Assembly (NCBI GenBank): GCA_040878005.1 | Contig: JBBDMW010000036.1 | Coordinates: 24,729 to 88,728 of the forward strand | Length of the DNA: 64,000 bases | DNA from: JBBDMW01 sp040878005 | GTDB lineage: Bacteria > Chloroflexota > Dehalococcoidia > Lucifugimonadales > Lucifugimonadaceae | Direction of reading: 5' to 3' | The notes under the pieces: model-generated | The model's database searches: none | The model's input: only the letters and a program-made list of their open reading frames with translations | What the model was told of the DNA's origin: nothing | In this document: positions 35,718 to 43,678 of the stretch, piece after piece | Layout of the letters: every line of letters starts with the position of its first letter | Numbering within the stretch: the first letter of the stretch is position 1 | Program-made: the position numbers and the translations under genes

Positions 35718-36692
35718 TTAGTTGAATTGCGAAGGGTTGCCACGGTTCATCGTGTCATCACCGCCATCGAATATGGGGTCTTCAAAGCCGCTGATTCGGT
35801 TGCCAGTGACCTTGGTGTTCGCCGCCCCTGGAAAGATGTAGATGCCGACAGCTCCGTCTGTCGCACTCAGGCTGTTGCCCGCAGCGTGGTTGTTGGAACC
35901 GCCAATCAACATTCCATAAGCCTGAAATGCCAAGCTGGACCCGCTGATGATCTCAGAACTCGTGCGGTTGCCGGAAACCTTGTTGTTGTCTCCAACGATG
36001 TAAAAGCTGAACTCGTTATCAACAAGCCGATTGTTGGTCACTGAAAGACCGTTCGCACCCGATACGAAAATCCCAGTTGATGCAAAATTCGACTCCCCAT
36101 CCCACCAGTGGCCCTCGACGGTATTGTTGGCCACGGTTGCGTTGGCGCCCTGGTCTACCTGGATACCGTTCTCGGCCCATCCGCTGGTCTTGGCTCCAGT
36201 TCCGGTAATGGAGTTCCCTTTAACCTGGACGTCGGTTCCTTCACCACGGACCAGGACTCCCACCCGGTGAGCGCCCTGTAGAACATTGCGGGCTATGCGG
36301 CCCGTAGCACCGTCTCGGTATGCGATAGAAATGAACTGGTGCGAGTAGCCGTCCTCGACATGAAACTCCGAGGCTTGTACGGCAACATCAGCGCCCACGA
36401 CCAGTACGCCATACTGCGTCGATTTTGCGCCAGCAACAGTCCCGTTGAAGGTCGCGCCACTAACCACACCGTTCTGATCGAAGAAGGCGCCGACGTCGCA
36501 GCCGTCCACGTTGATAGTCGTGCCTACGACATCTTCGTTGACGGAGACGGCGGTAAGACCCTCGAAGCCCGTATCGATACAATGGCTATCCGCCACGGTT
36601 GGACTCACATTCCACGCCAGCGCGGCGACCAGCGCCATGGCTAACAGCCAGCCGGACTTTCTCAGGTGACCCTGCGTCAATGCTGCAATCAT
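35718..36692 (-). CDS. Secreted right-handed beta-helix protein
   Basis: A 324-residue exported protein. The ATG at 36692 has GGAGG 6 bases upstream. The signal peptide has basic residues (HLRKSG), a hydrophobic core (WLLAMALVAALAW) and a likely cut after PTVADS. The mature part is a run of short repeats with N-x-[IV]-x-[GN] turns (GNSITGTG, NNTVEGHW, NNRLVDNE, GNRTSSE, GNSLSATD, GNRISGFE), as in parallel beta-helix proteins of the NosD/pectate-lyase type. Such proteins bind or cleave polysaccharides or act in surface structures. No catalytic site is clear. Confidence 0.82.
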   Translation of the reverse strand: MIAALTQGHLRKSGWLLAMALVAALAWNVSPTVADSHCIDTGFEGLTAVSVNEDVVGTTINVDGCDVGAFFDQNGVVSGATFNGTVAGAKSTQYGVLVVGADVAVQASEFHVEDGYSHQFISIAYRDGATGRIARNVLQGAHRVGVLVRGEGTDVQVKGNSITGTGAKTSGWAENGIQVDQGANATVANNTVEGHWWDGESNFASTGIFVSGANGLSVTNNRLVDNEFSFYIVGDNNKVSGNRTSSEIISGSSLAFQAYGMLIGGSNNHAAGNSLSATDGAVGIYIFPGAANTKVTGNRISGFEDPIFDGGDDTMNRGNPSQFN

Positions 36693-37183
36693 GCTCCGCC
36701 TCCTCTTGAACCCCACCCTCCAACCGGGCATTCCCGTATTGGTCACCCCTGGAACCAGCCGCCGAACTCCAAGAACGGCCGGACCATACCACAGGCCTTT
36801 GCTCCACTGTCAAACGTCACCATGCGCCCGCCTCGCAACGGATTTCGCATACCGCAAACACCGTTGGCACATCTTCGTTACCCAGGCCCTTATCCCACAC
36901 AAGAGTCCGTATTCGCTTTTTTGACCGTTAAGCGGGCACCAGGCGTCCAGTGATGGCGCGCACCTAAATCGTTGGCCCGAATGATCAACGTCGCATTCGG
37001 TCAACCATCTGTTCGCCGATCTTATGACTGATCCCAGGGCAACCGCACCGGCATTAAGCGGTCATGCATCCAACTGGTTAAAATAGTGAGAGTGCGGGAG
37101 AAGCTCCGCTTCCCAATCGTGGCGTAAACCGTTGCCTGGTTTACTTGTCCGTTAAGACATGCCGGCTAAGAAAGGAACCCGTA
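36693..37183. other. Non-coding divergent intergenic region
   Basis: It separates the beta-helix gene (minus) from the pirin gene (plus) and must hold promoters for both. I see no convincing promoter pair. A small hairpin with AAGC/GCTT pairing and a GGG/CCC base lies at 37096-37114. No gene can be supported. Confidence 0.5.
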
Positions 37184-38203
37184 ATGCCCGCGGTGACAGC
37201 AGAAAACTTACTGGCGCTGCCACGAGTGCCGCGGCCAGCGGCCGGCTCCGCAGAGCGCAGGGTCAGGAGCGTGACCACCGCGCCAAGCGGTTTCGAGGGT
37301 GAAGGGTTCCCCGTCCGCCGGACCATGGCGGGAATACCGTTGCGGCACATCGATCCGTTCATCATGATGGACCAGATGGGCGAGGTGGAGTACCGAGCTG
37401 GCGAAGCCAAGGGCACCCCGTGGCACCCCCACCGAGGTTTCGAAACGGTCACCTACATGATCGATGGTGTGTTCAGACACCGCGACTCTCACGGCGGCGG
37501 CGGAATCATCAGCGACGGCGACACACAGTGGATGACCGCCGGCGCGGGAATCCTCCACATCGAGGCGCCCACCGAGCAGATAGTGCTGGCTGGCGGCACG
37601 GTCCACGGCGTACAGCTATGGGTGAATCTGCCATCTGACAAGAAATGGGTGCCGCCCCGTTACCAGGACATTCGCAGCAAGAACCTGTCCCTGCTTAGCT
37701 CTCACGATGGCGGAGCGCTGGTGCGTGTTATCGCCGGAGAATTGGCAGGGCACGCTGGCCCTGGCATCACTTACACGCCCATTACAATGTTGCACGCGAC
37801 CGTCAGCCCCGGCGCCAGGCTGGAGATACCTTGGCGGCCAGAATTTAACGCGCTCGCATACGTTCTCGCCGGCCGCGGGAGTGTGGGTTCCGCCGCTCAG
37901 CCCATTCACATGGGCCAGACTGCTCTATTTGGAAGCGGGGATCACATGGTAGTGTCTGCCGAAGTCAGGCAGGACAGCAACTCACCCAACCTCGAGGTCT
38001 TGTTGCTTGGCGGTCAGCCTATAGGCGAGCCCGTCGCATGGTATGGTCCGTTCGTTATGAACACTCAGGATGAGCTACAGCAGGCTCTTGATGATTACCG
38101 TGCTGGAAAGATGGGTGTCATTCCATCTGAACAGCGAGATGTTCCACACGCGGGCGGATCCGAGCATAAGCAACAGACTGCTGGTGACGTTGGCCAGTCC
38201 TGA
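37184..38203 (+). CDS. Pirin-family protein
   Basis: A 339-residue bicupin. The N-terminal cupin has the metal-binding pattern of pirins: a HIDPF segment, then WHPHRGFETVTYMIDG with paired His, HRDSHGGGGII and HIEAPTE. The C-terminal cupin carries ITYTPITMLHATVSPGA. Pirins are iron-binding proteins; some are quercetin dioxygenases and others regulators. I chose ATG 37184 (AAAGGA 7 bases upstream) over GTG/ATG codons further upstream. It converges on the M24 gene with only 22 bases between them. Confidence 0.9.
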   Translation: MPAVTAENLLALPRVPRPAAGSAERRVRSVTTAPSGFEGEGFPVRRTMAGIPLRHIDPFIMMDQMGEVEYRAGEAKGTPWHPHRGFETVTYMIDGVFRHRDSHGGGGIISDGDTQWMTAGAGILHIEAPTEQIVLAGGTVHGVQLWVNLPSDKKWVPPRYQDIRSKNLSLLSSHDGGALVRVIAGELAGHAGPGITYTPITMLHATVSPGARLEIPWRPEFNALAYVLAGRGSVGSAAQPIHMGQTALFGSGDHMVVSAEVRQDSNSPNLEVLLLGGQPIGEPVAWYGPFVMNTQDELQQALDDYRAGKMGVIPSEQRDVPHAGGSEHKQQTAGDVGQS

Positions 38204-38225
38204 CCGTTGTTCACGGCGGTTGATC

Positions 38226-39485
38226 TCAGGTCACGAGAAATAGCTGCCGTGGACACCCTGCGTCTTCATCAGCCAGTACACGGCAGCCGTTATTGGTAAT
38301 CGTGACCTGCTCGCTGAGGCCCAGGAATCCGTAGGGGCCGTAAGTGTGCGCTATTACGTGAAGCGTGTGCCCCTCCTGGAGCACACCCTCGGTTCCAGGC
38401 GCAAGTGATACAGCGTTGCCTTCGTCCCATTCAATGCCACATCCATAACCGGTGCGGGACCGGACCTCTAGCCCTGTCTTCAGCATCGGCTCGCGTATCA
38501 CCCGGTCCACATCACTGAACCTCACGCCCGGACGCATCATTGCCAGGGCGTCCTCAAGCCCTTCTGCACTGGCCTCGATTGCACGAACAACCACATCCGG
38601 AGCACTATCGCCGAAGAACACCGGCCTCATCATGCAGCCGACGTAAGATTTCACGAAGACACCTGGCTCAAGGTTGCCGGCAGCATTCGTAGCCGCGGTC
38701 ATGGTCTGCATCTCGGCTGCGAGGCGCTTCGGGTGCATATCGTGCGCATGGGAACCGAACTGCGCCGTCTGGGCGCTTTCGCTCGTGCCGCCGTAGTCCG
38801 GGCCGAGCAACTCACTGTGGAGCTGCCGGATGCGCTCCATGAAGTCCCACTCGGTGCTTCCAATCCTCAACTCGCCAATGGCCTTGTACAGCGCCTGAGC
38901 GTTTACGCGGGCGGCTATCGACATCACGTTCAACTCTTCAGCGGACTTGATTGCCCGCACCTGCTCAGCCGGGAAGTTGCTGTGCTTCGCTGAAGGCAGC
39001 AGTTCCTTCAATCGAGCATAGTCTTGAACGTTGAAATACCGGTACGCGACCCCAAGTCCCAGCCCAGGCACGTTAAATCCACGTAGCACATCCGCGACTA
39101 CGGGCACAGGATCATAAGGCATCACGATGCCCCCGTCCCTGTACTCCGCTATCTCCTCCACCACGTTGCTAGCGCTGCGCTCGAACGTCTCACGTTCAAG
39201 ATGCCGCACAACGGCAGTGACCGGTCCGTGGTCCTCCCTCGGCACGATCAGCCAGATCGGGTTATCTGCGTATTCGAACTTGGCTTTCCCTGCGGCCAGC
39301 CACCAGACACTCTTGGGGTCGCTGATGATGACGGCATCAAGGTTCAGACTCTCCATTTCCGTTCGTATGCGATCCAGCCGCCCCTCGTATTCAGCCGGAC
39401 CAAACGGCGGGACGTATACCTGCGGAACAGAAAGCGCAGAGAACTCCGGCGTGACCCTCAGGACTATGGACGGCTCTTCAATCAA
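38226..39485 (-). CDS. M24-fold (creatinase/aminopeptidase P-like) protein, probably not a dimetal peptidase
   Basis: A 419-residue protein of pita-bread fold. The N-terminal creatinase-like domain has DPKSVWWLAAGKAKF; the C-terminal domain has GLEDALAMMRPGVRFSDVDRVI and RTGYGCGIEWDEGNAVSL, then EQVTITNNGCRVL with the last Glu. The usual Asp-Asp metal pair is absent, with YVGCMMRPVFFGD at that place. This matches the metal-free branch that includes creatinase and ectoine hydrolase (DoeA). A C-N hydrolase acting on an amide such as ectoine is therefore more likely than a peptidase. The start is ATG 39485. Confidence 0.8.
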   Translation of the reverse strand: MIEEPSIVLRVTPEFSALSVPQVYVPPFGPAEYEGRLDRIRTEMESLNLDAVIISDPKSVWWLAAGKAKFEYADNPIWLIVPREDHGPVTAVVRHLERETFERSASNVVEEIAEYRDGGIVMPYDPVPVVADVLRGFNVPGLGLGVAYRYFNVQDYARLKELLPSAKHSNFPAEQVRAIKSAEELNVMSIAARVNAQALYKAIGELRIGSTEWDFMERIRQLHSELLGPDYGGTSESAQTAQFGSHAHDMHPKRLAAEMQTMTAATNAAGNLEPGVFVKSYVGCMMRPVFFGDSAPDVVVRAIEASAEGLEDALAMMRPGVRFSDVDRVIREPMLKTGLEVRSRTGYGCGIEWDEGNAVSLAPGTEGVLQEGHTLHVIAHTYGPYGFLGLSEQVTITNNGCRVLADEDAGCPRQLFLVT

Positions 39486-39691
39486 GTTGGGACACCTTGG
39501 CCATTTTGTAAGTTCGCGGCCTCACAGAGTAGTGATGCTAATGCTGAACTGTACGTGATCGCGCCAGTTCACAGGCAGGTCCGCATCTCTAATGTTGAGA
39601 CACTTTGTCCGGATTCATCCACAGGAATAAAGGACGCAGGGAAGCGACAATCACTCTCATCAATCTGTCACAGCGCACCTGATTGCCGCTC

Positions 39692-41956
39692 CTAAAAGAA
39701 CTGGAGCCAGGTGACCAGGAACGTTGTGCCAGTCACCAGCGGCCAGTACAAGACCTTGGCGATCATATTGTCGCGATAGCCAATCAAACGGCCTCCATGT
39801 CCCGAGTTGAACAAGATCGTGTTTACTGCCACTGCCAGGATGGCGAGGTACATCACGAAGTAAAAGTACTCAAGGTATATCAACTGGGATGCGTTCAGGG
39901 ATGATCGCAGGCTGTTGTGGCCAACTATGGTCACGAACATCAGGCTGCCGGAGAACGCCAGCACGGTAGCCGTGGTCGTTCCAAACAACTCTTTCTGAGT
40001 CTGACCGGCCGTAACTGTGTTTAACATTGCGAAGACCAGGACTGACACCACGATCAGCGGCAACATGCGCGAGATGAACGTATTCAAGAACTCGCGGTTG
40101 AGCCGTACATTGAAGTAGAGCTCTGGCGCTCTTCCGACGCGCGAAAAGTCCGGTATGCCGAAGCGTGCATTGAACGAACTGTCGGAGTAGTTGAAGAAAC
40201 TACGGTCTATCTCCCAGCCGTTCACGTCGAACTCTTCCTCCAGACCTGGCTTCGCCACCGGCACAATGACGTCGTACTCGGGAATGTCTGGTATAAGTAC
40301 GATCGGCTGGTCAAAATCCCTGTGCCACATTCGAATCGACACGTCTTCAACGTCGAAGGGATAGCGCGAGTAATCGAACGAAGTTTGAAGCGTGGACCTG
40401 AACCGCCAGCCGATCACTCGCTGTGGCCCGTTCGTGATGTCGTACGCCACATCGAAATCCGTGATGCTGACGTCATCCGGGAAGGTGAAGCCTGGCTCGA
40501 CAACGTCTGCGGCGTTGTCAAAGTAACGTTGCCAGGCGATGCCAGTGACAACAACGTTGTCATCACTCGTGAACTCCACGGACTGCACAAACACGCCGGC
40601 AAACGCTTCGATCACCTCAGCGTCTCTGTTGCTCTCTTTAACGCCAGCCTCAAACCTGTCTACTGTCGAGCGAAGGCTTTCGCCATCGGTTAGTTGAGTC
40701 GGGCTGGACGGCAAAGATGTGGTTAGGATCCAGATGAATGCGATTCCTCCCACACAAGCCAGCGAGAACGAAAAGGATGTCCCCCACACGGTCCAGAGGT
40801 TTCCTCCGCACGCCCTGAAACCCACGGCCATCAGCGCAAAGGCAGCCATCAGCAAGGCCGTCCCAGCCCCCATCTGCTGCCGCCGGGACACATCGTCCCC
40901 ACCCAGTACCTCGCTCTTGATGAGAACGTAGCCCAGAGTCCAGCCGGTGGACGGGACAGGTTGGTAGAACAGCCAGGCATCACGTCCTGTGATCTCGTCC
41001 TGGTATGGCGCCCAACCGGCGTGACCCTGTTGCGACCGTTCAGCCGCTTCTGTCAGAGCATCCCGCCTCGCCTCTGCTCCCTGCTGGCTGTCATGTGATG
41101 CCAAATCACCCAGGTCCGCTATGTTGCGGCCGCCCAGCCAGTACTCAGGAAGTGGGTGGATTACATAGTTGCCCTCATCGGAGATCATCAATCCGTAACC
41201 AGCGGCGCCGAGGTCCAGCCAGCTCACATCCCGGTTCAGGTTTTCAAGCGTGTACGTGGCCAGCACCACACCGGCATCCGCCGGCAGATCACCGTCTGCC
41301 CCGCCGTACTCAAATGGGGCGACGTACTCGGCGATCATGCGCCGGCTGGTGTTGCCAAAGTACGCCCCGGTCCAATGACGGCCAATGTCCAGGCCATCTC
41401 TGAACCACCAGCCGCGCTCCCAGCCATCGGTTCCTTCCGTGCGATCAAAGTACTCATACGGAAAAGGGTTCAACGTGACTTCACCGCCGGGCCGTATGAA
41501 GTATGGGGTGGTGTTCAGTGCAGCGGGATCAGACGGTGTGTAGTCGTAATCAATGCCTGTATCCCAGAAGTCGTAGGCAACGCCAAGGCTCCAAAAGCGT
41601 GGGTGCTCTTCGAGAAGTTCTGGCAAGAGCGCGTTCAGTCCCGCCTGGTCAACTTGCCCTGAATTAAGTTGATCTGCGACGGTCTCGACTGCCGACTTCA
41701 GTTCGTTTAGCTGCGAGTCCACAACGAGCGCCGCTTCAGAAAGCTGCTGCTGACCCGCCTCACGTGCAGCCGACTCCCGGTCGGCGTTGTGGCCTGAGTT
41801 GGCCACCAACAGCCAGGAAGCAACGACCACGCCAAGTACGAATACGGCCAGCATGGCCAGCTTGAACCTGTCACGCAGGTCCATTGAAAATACGCTGCCC
41901 TTTTCCCCTGGCGTGTCAGTTCTTCCGGCCGCGGAGTGCTCCCTCGCGCTATCCAT
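39692..41956 (-). CDS. Cache sensor domain fused to a pentameric ligand-gated ion channel-like domain
   Basis: A 754-residue membrane protein. Residues 33-52 form a first membrane helix. Residues about 60-350 form a double Cache-type extracellular sensor (NPFPYEYF, GWERGWWFRDG, GYGLMISDEGNYVIHP, GWTLGYVLIKSE). Two helices follow at about 363-381 and 388-411. Residues 420-615 resemble the extracellular beta-sandwich of Cys-loop-type channels, with the RYPFDVEDVSIRMW phrase. The C-terminal helices resemble M1 with its proline (RMLPLIVVSVLVFAML), M2 (660-680), M3 (692-715) and M4 (732-750). It would sense a small molecule and gate ions. Prokaryotic channels with extra N-terminal domains are known (DeCLIC). 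The exact family needs a profile search. Confidence 0.78.
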   Translation of the reverse strand: MDSAREHSAAGRTDTPGEKGSVFSMDLRDRFKLAMLAVFVLGVVVASWLLVANSGHNADRESAAREAGQQQLSEAALVVDSQLNELKSAVETVADQLNSGQVDQAGLNALLPELLEEHPRFWSLGVAYDFWDTGIDYDYTPSDPAALNTTPYFIRPGGEVTLNPFPYEYFDRTEGTDGWERGWWFRDGLDIGRHWTGAYFGNTSRRMIAEYVAPFEYGGADGDLPADAGVVLATYTLENLNRDVSWLDLGAAGYGLMISDEGNYVIHPLPEYWLGGRNIADLGDLASHDSQQGAEARRDALTEAAERSQQGHAGWAPYQDEITGRDAWLFYQPVPSTGWTLGYVLIKSEVLGGDDVSRRQQMGAGTALLMAAFALMAVGFRACGGNLWTVWGTSFSFSLACVGGIAFIWILTTSLPSSPTQLTDGESLRSTVDRFEAGVKESNRDAEVIEAFAGVFVQSVEFTSDDNVVVTGIAWQRYFDNAADVVEPGFTFPDDVSITDFDVAYDITNGPQRVIGWRFRSTLQTSFDYSRYPFDVEDVSIRMWHRDFDQPIVLIPDIPEYDVIVPVAKPGLEEEFDVNGWEIDRSFFNYSDSSFNARFGIPDFSRVGRAPELYFNVRLNREFLNTFISRMLPLIVVSVLVFAMLNTVTAGQTQKELFGTTTATVLAFSGSLMFVTIVGHNSLRSSLNASQLIYLEYFYFVMYLAILAVAVNTILFNSGHGGRLIGYRDNMIAKVLYWPLVTGTTFLVTWLQFF

Positions 41957-42044
41957 ATATGATCCGAGCTCTAGCTTTCTGACTTGATTTCACGACCGCC
42001 AGGCGCCTGCAGTCCCGGCGTTCACGATTGTGTGGTTGAACGAC

Positions 42045-42614
42045 TCAAACCTTACGGATACTCACGCGCCCCCGTCGATCGACGGCGATCAACCGGCGTT
42101 TCAGCTTTCCGTTGCCTTTGCCTTCACCAGACCCGCATAGGCGCTTGAGCAGCGCTAGTGGAAGAAGCAACAGGGCGAGCATGGTCTTCAGGCACCTCAA
42201 CAGGGCGCTGCCAGGGTCAACTATGGCGATTGTGTTCGCCTGGTACTCCAGGCGCTCACCCTTCTCAACCACCCGCTGAACCGTTGACTCAAGGCGCAGC
42301 CGCCTCTCGTAGATGGTCGCCGGACCTCGTCGGGGGCCTGATTTCGTCGTTGCCTCCGGCCCCCCCGGAGGTGCCTCCAGCCCTCCGGATACCCTGGGCT
42401 CGTCCGAACTGGGCTCTTGCTTGCCGCCCCCCTTGCGTCCCAGTAGGCGCGTAAGCATTCGGGCCTCTCGCGACCGCAACTGTTTGGGCAGCAGCTTCCG
42501 AGTCCATTTGGAGCGCCCACGTCGCGCCTCACCCTTCGCCGCCCGGCCCGGGGACTTAACGAAGCGAAGCATGCGGCTCAGACCAAGTTTTCTTGTGATA
42601 CCTGCGGACTTCAT
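42045..42614 (-). CDS. Hypothetical basic protein with C-terminal hydrophobic helix
   Basis: A 189-residue, strongly basic protein; the first 60 residues hold many Lys and Arg. The middle is Pro/Gly-rich and probably disordered. Residues about 138-162 contain a hydrophobic helix (LLRCLKTMLALLLLPLALLKRL), then another basic tail ending VSIRKV. I do not recognise a family. It lies between the Cache-channel gene and the injection-system operon on the same strand, and could be part of either transcript. Confidence 0.55.
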   Translation of the reverse strand: MKSAGITRKLGLSRMLRFVKSPGRAAKGEARRGRSKWTRKLLPKQLRSREARMLTRLLGRKGGGKQEPSSDEPRVSGGLEAPPGGPEATTKSGPRRGPATIYERRLRLESTVQRVVEKGERLEYQANTIAIVDPGSALLRCLKTMLALLLLPLALLKRLCGSGEGKGNGKLKRRLIAVDRRGRVSIRKV

Positions 42615-42897
42615 TTCATCCAGTTCTCACGAGTTGAATTGGCAACACCAATATTAAGCCCGCATGTCACTTAAACACGTCATACGCTGCACCATCTAGT
42701 ATTGGCCGCTCCAGATACGATACATTTGTCAATTGAGGCGCTTGGAACAGCACCACGCCCTTAAATAGAAACCATTTCTGGATTCACATCCTCAGTTAAT
42801 CTAGTGCCTTCTGATTTGAATACTTGTTGCGGCATAGAAGCGCTCATATGCAACTAATAGCACAACGTACCGCGGATGCCCACTGGTCATACGATGA

Positions 42898-43671
42898 ATG
42901 GAAAGGTCAACTTTGAACGTCTCAAGTCTTCGCATACGGGTTGAACCTGCCAAGGCCACACTCGAGGCTGGCCTGCCGTTGGTCTTGGAAGCCGAGGTGT
43001 TCAATGGGTCAAGAGTAGTCGATGAGTTTGCCATAGACGTCGTTGGAATAGATTCCAGATTTGTGAAAATTGATCCTGGCAAAGTGGCGTTGTTTCCTTC
43101 GGCTGTCGGGAACACCCTGATTTCGATTGATGTGACATCGCCATATTTGATGGCGGCTGGCCCCACGATCATCGGAATCAGGGCACGTTCAGCAATTGAT
43201 CCAGATGCTTCAGTGGTTGAAGAGGTCCCGCTCGATGTCTTGCCGGTCTCACAGGCGATACTCGAGATTCATCCCGAGTCCATCAAGCGCGGCAACGCGG
43301 GCGCTTTTGTGGTCGTTGCAAGGAATATCGGAAATTCACCCTTGGAAATAGTCTTTCGAGGCAGCGATCCGGCCGGAGAAATTAGTTTCACATTTGATCC
43401 TGAAACCCACGTTGTGCCCCCAGGCGAAGAAGTCTGGAGCATCATCGATGTCAGAGCTCCGCGTCCGTGGCTGGGCAGCGACGTGCAGCGCCCAATCACG
43501 GTCACGGCTGTAACACCCGATCCGGATGCAGAGCCGATCACCGCAACAGCAGTGTTTGTGCAACGGCCCCGGATATCCGGGGCACTGGTGCTCATTTTTG
43601 TGCTGTTAATCGCCGCCGCCTTGTTCCTTGCTGCCTTCCTGATAGCGAATATGATCACCAGCAACAATTAG
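42898..43671 (+). CDS. Ig-like domain protein with C-terminal membrane anchor
   Basis: A 257-residue protein with two or so Ig-like/NEW3-type beta-sandwich domains. Supporting strands are VEPAKATLEAGLPLVLEAEVFNG, FPSAVGNTLISIDVTS and IEIRARS-like repeats, then a second set beginning IHPESIKRGNAGAFVVVARNIG. One hydrophobic helix lies at about 232-253 (GALVLIFVLLIAAALFLAAFL), with a short tail. No signal peptide is present, so this is a tail-anchored type protein. It is convergent with, and 7 bases from, the last gene of the injection-system operon; its closeness suggests, but does not prove, a link. Confidence 0.65.
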   Translation: MERSTLNVSSLRIRVEPAKATLEAGLPLVLEAEVFNGSRVVDEFAIDVVGIDSRFVKIDPGKVALFPSAVGNTLISIDVTSPYLMAAGPTIIGIRARSAIDPDASVVEEVPLDVLPVSQAILEIHPESIKRGNAGAFVVVARNIGNSPLEIVFRGSDPAGEISFTFDPETHVVPPGEEVWSIIDVRAPRPWLGSDVQRPITVTAVTPDPDAEPITATAVFVQRPRISGALVLIFVLLIAAALFLAAFLIANMITSNN

Positions 43672-43678
43672 CCGCCGC

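Noticed and set aside
35491..36044. Plus-strand frames that run through the N gap
   Set aside because: They include undetermined bases and a poly-G artefact and lie antisense to the secreted beta-helix gene.
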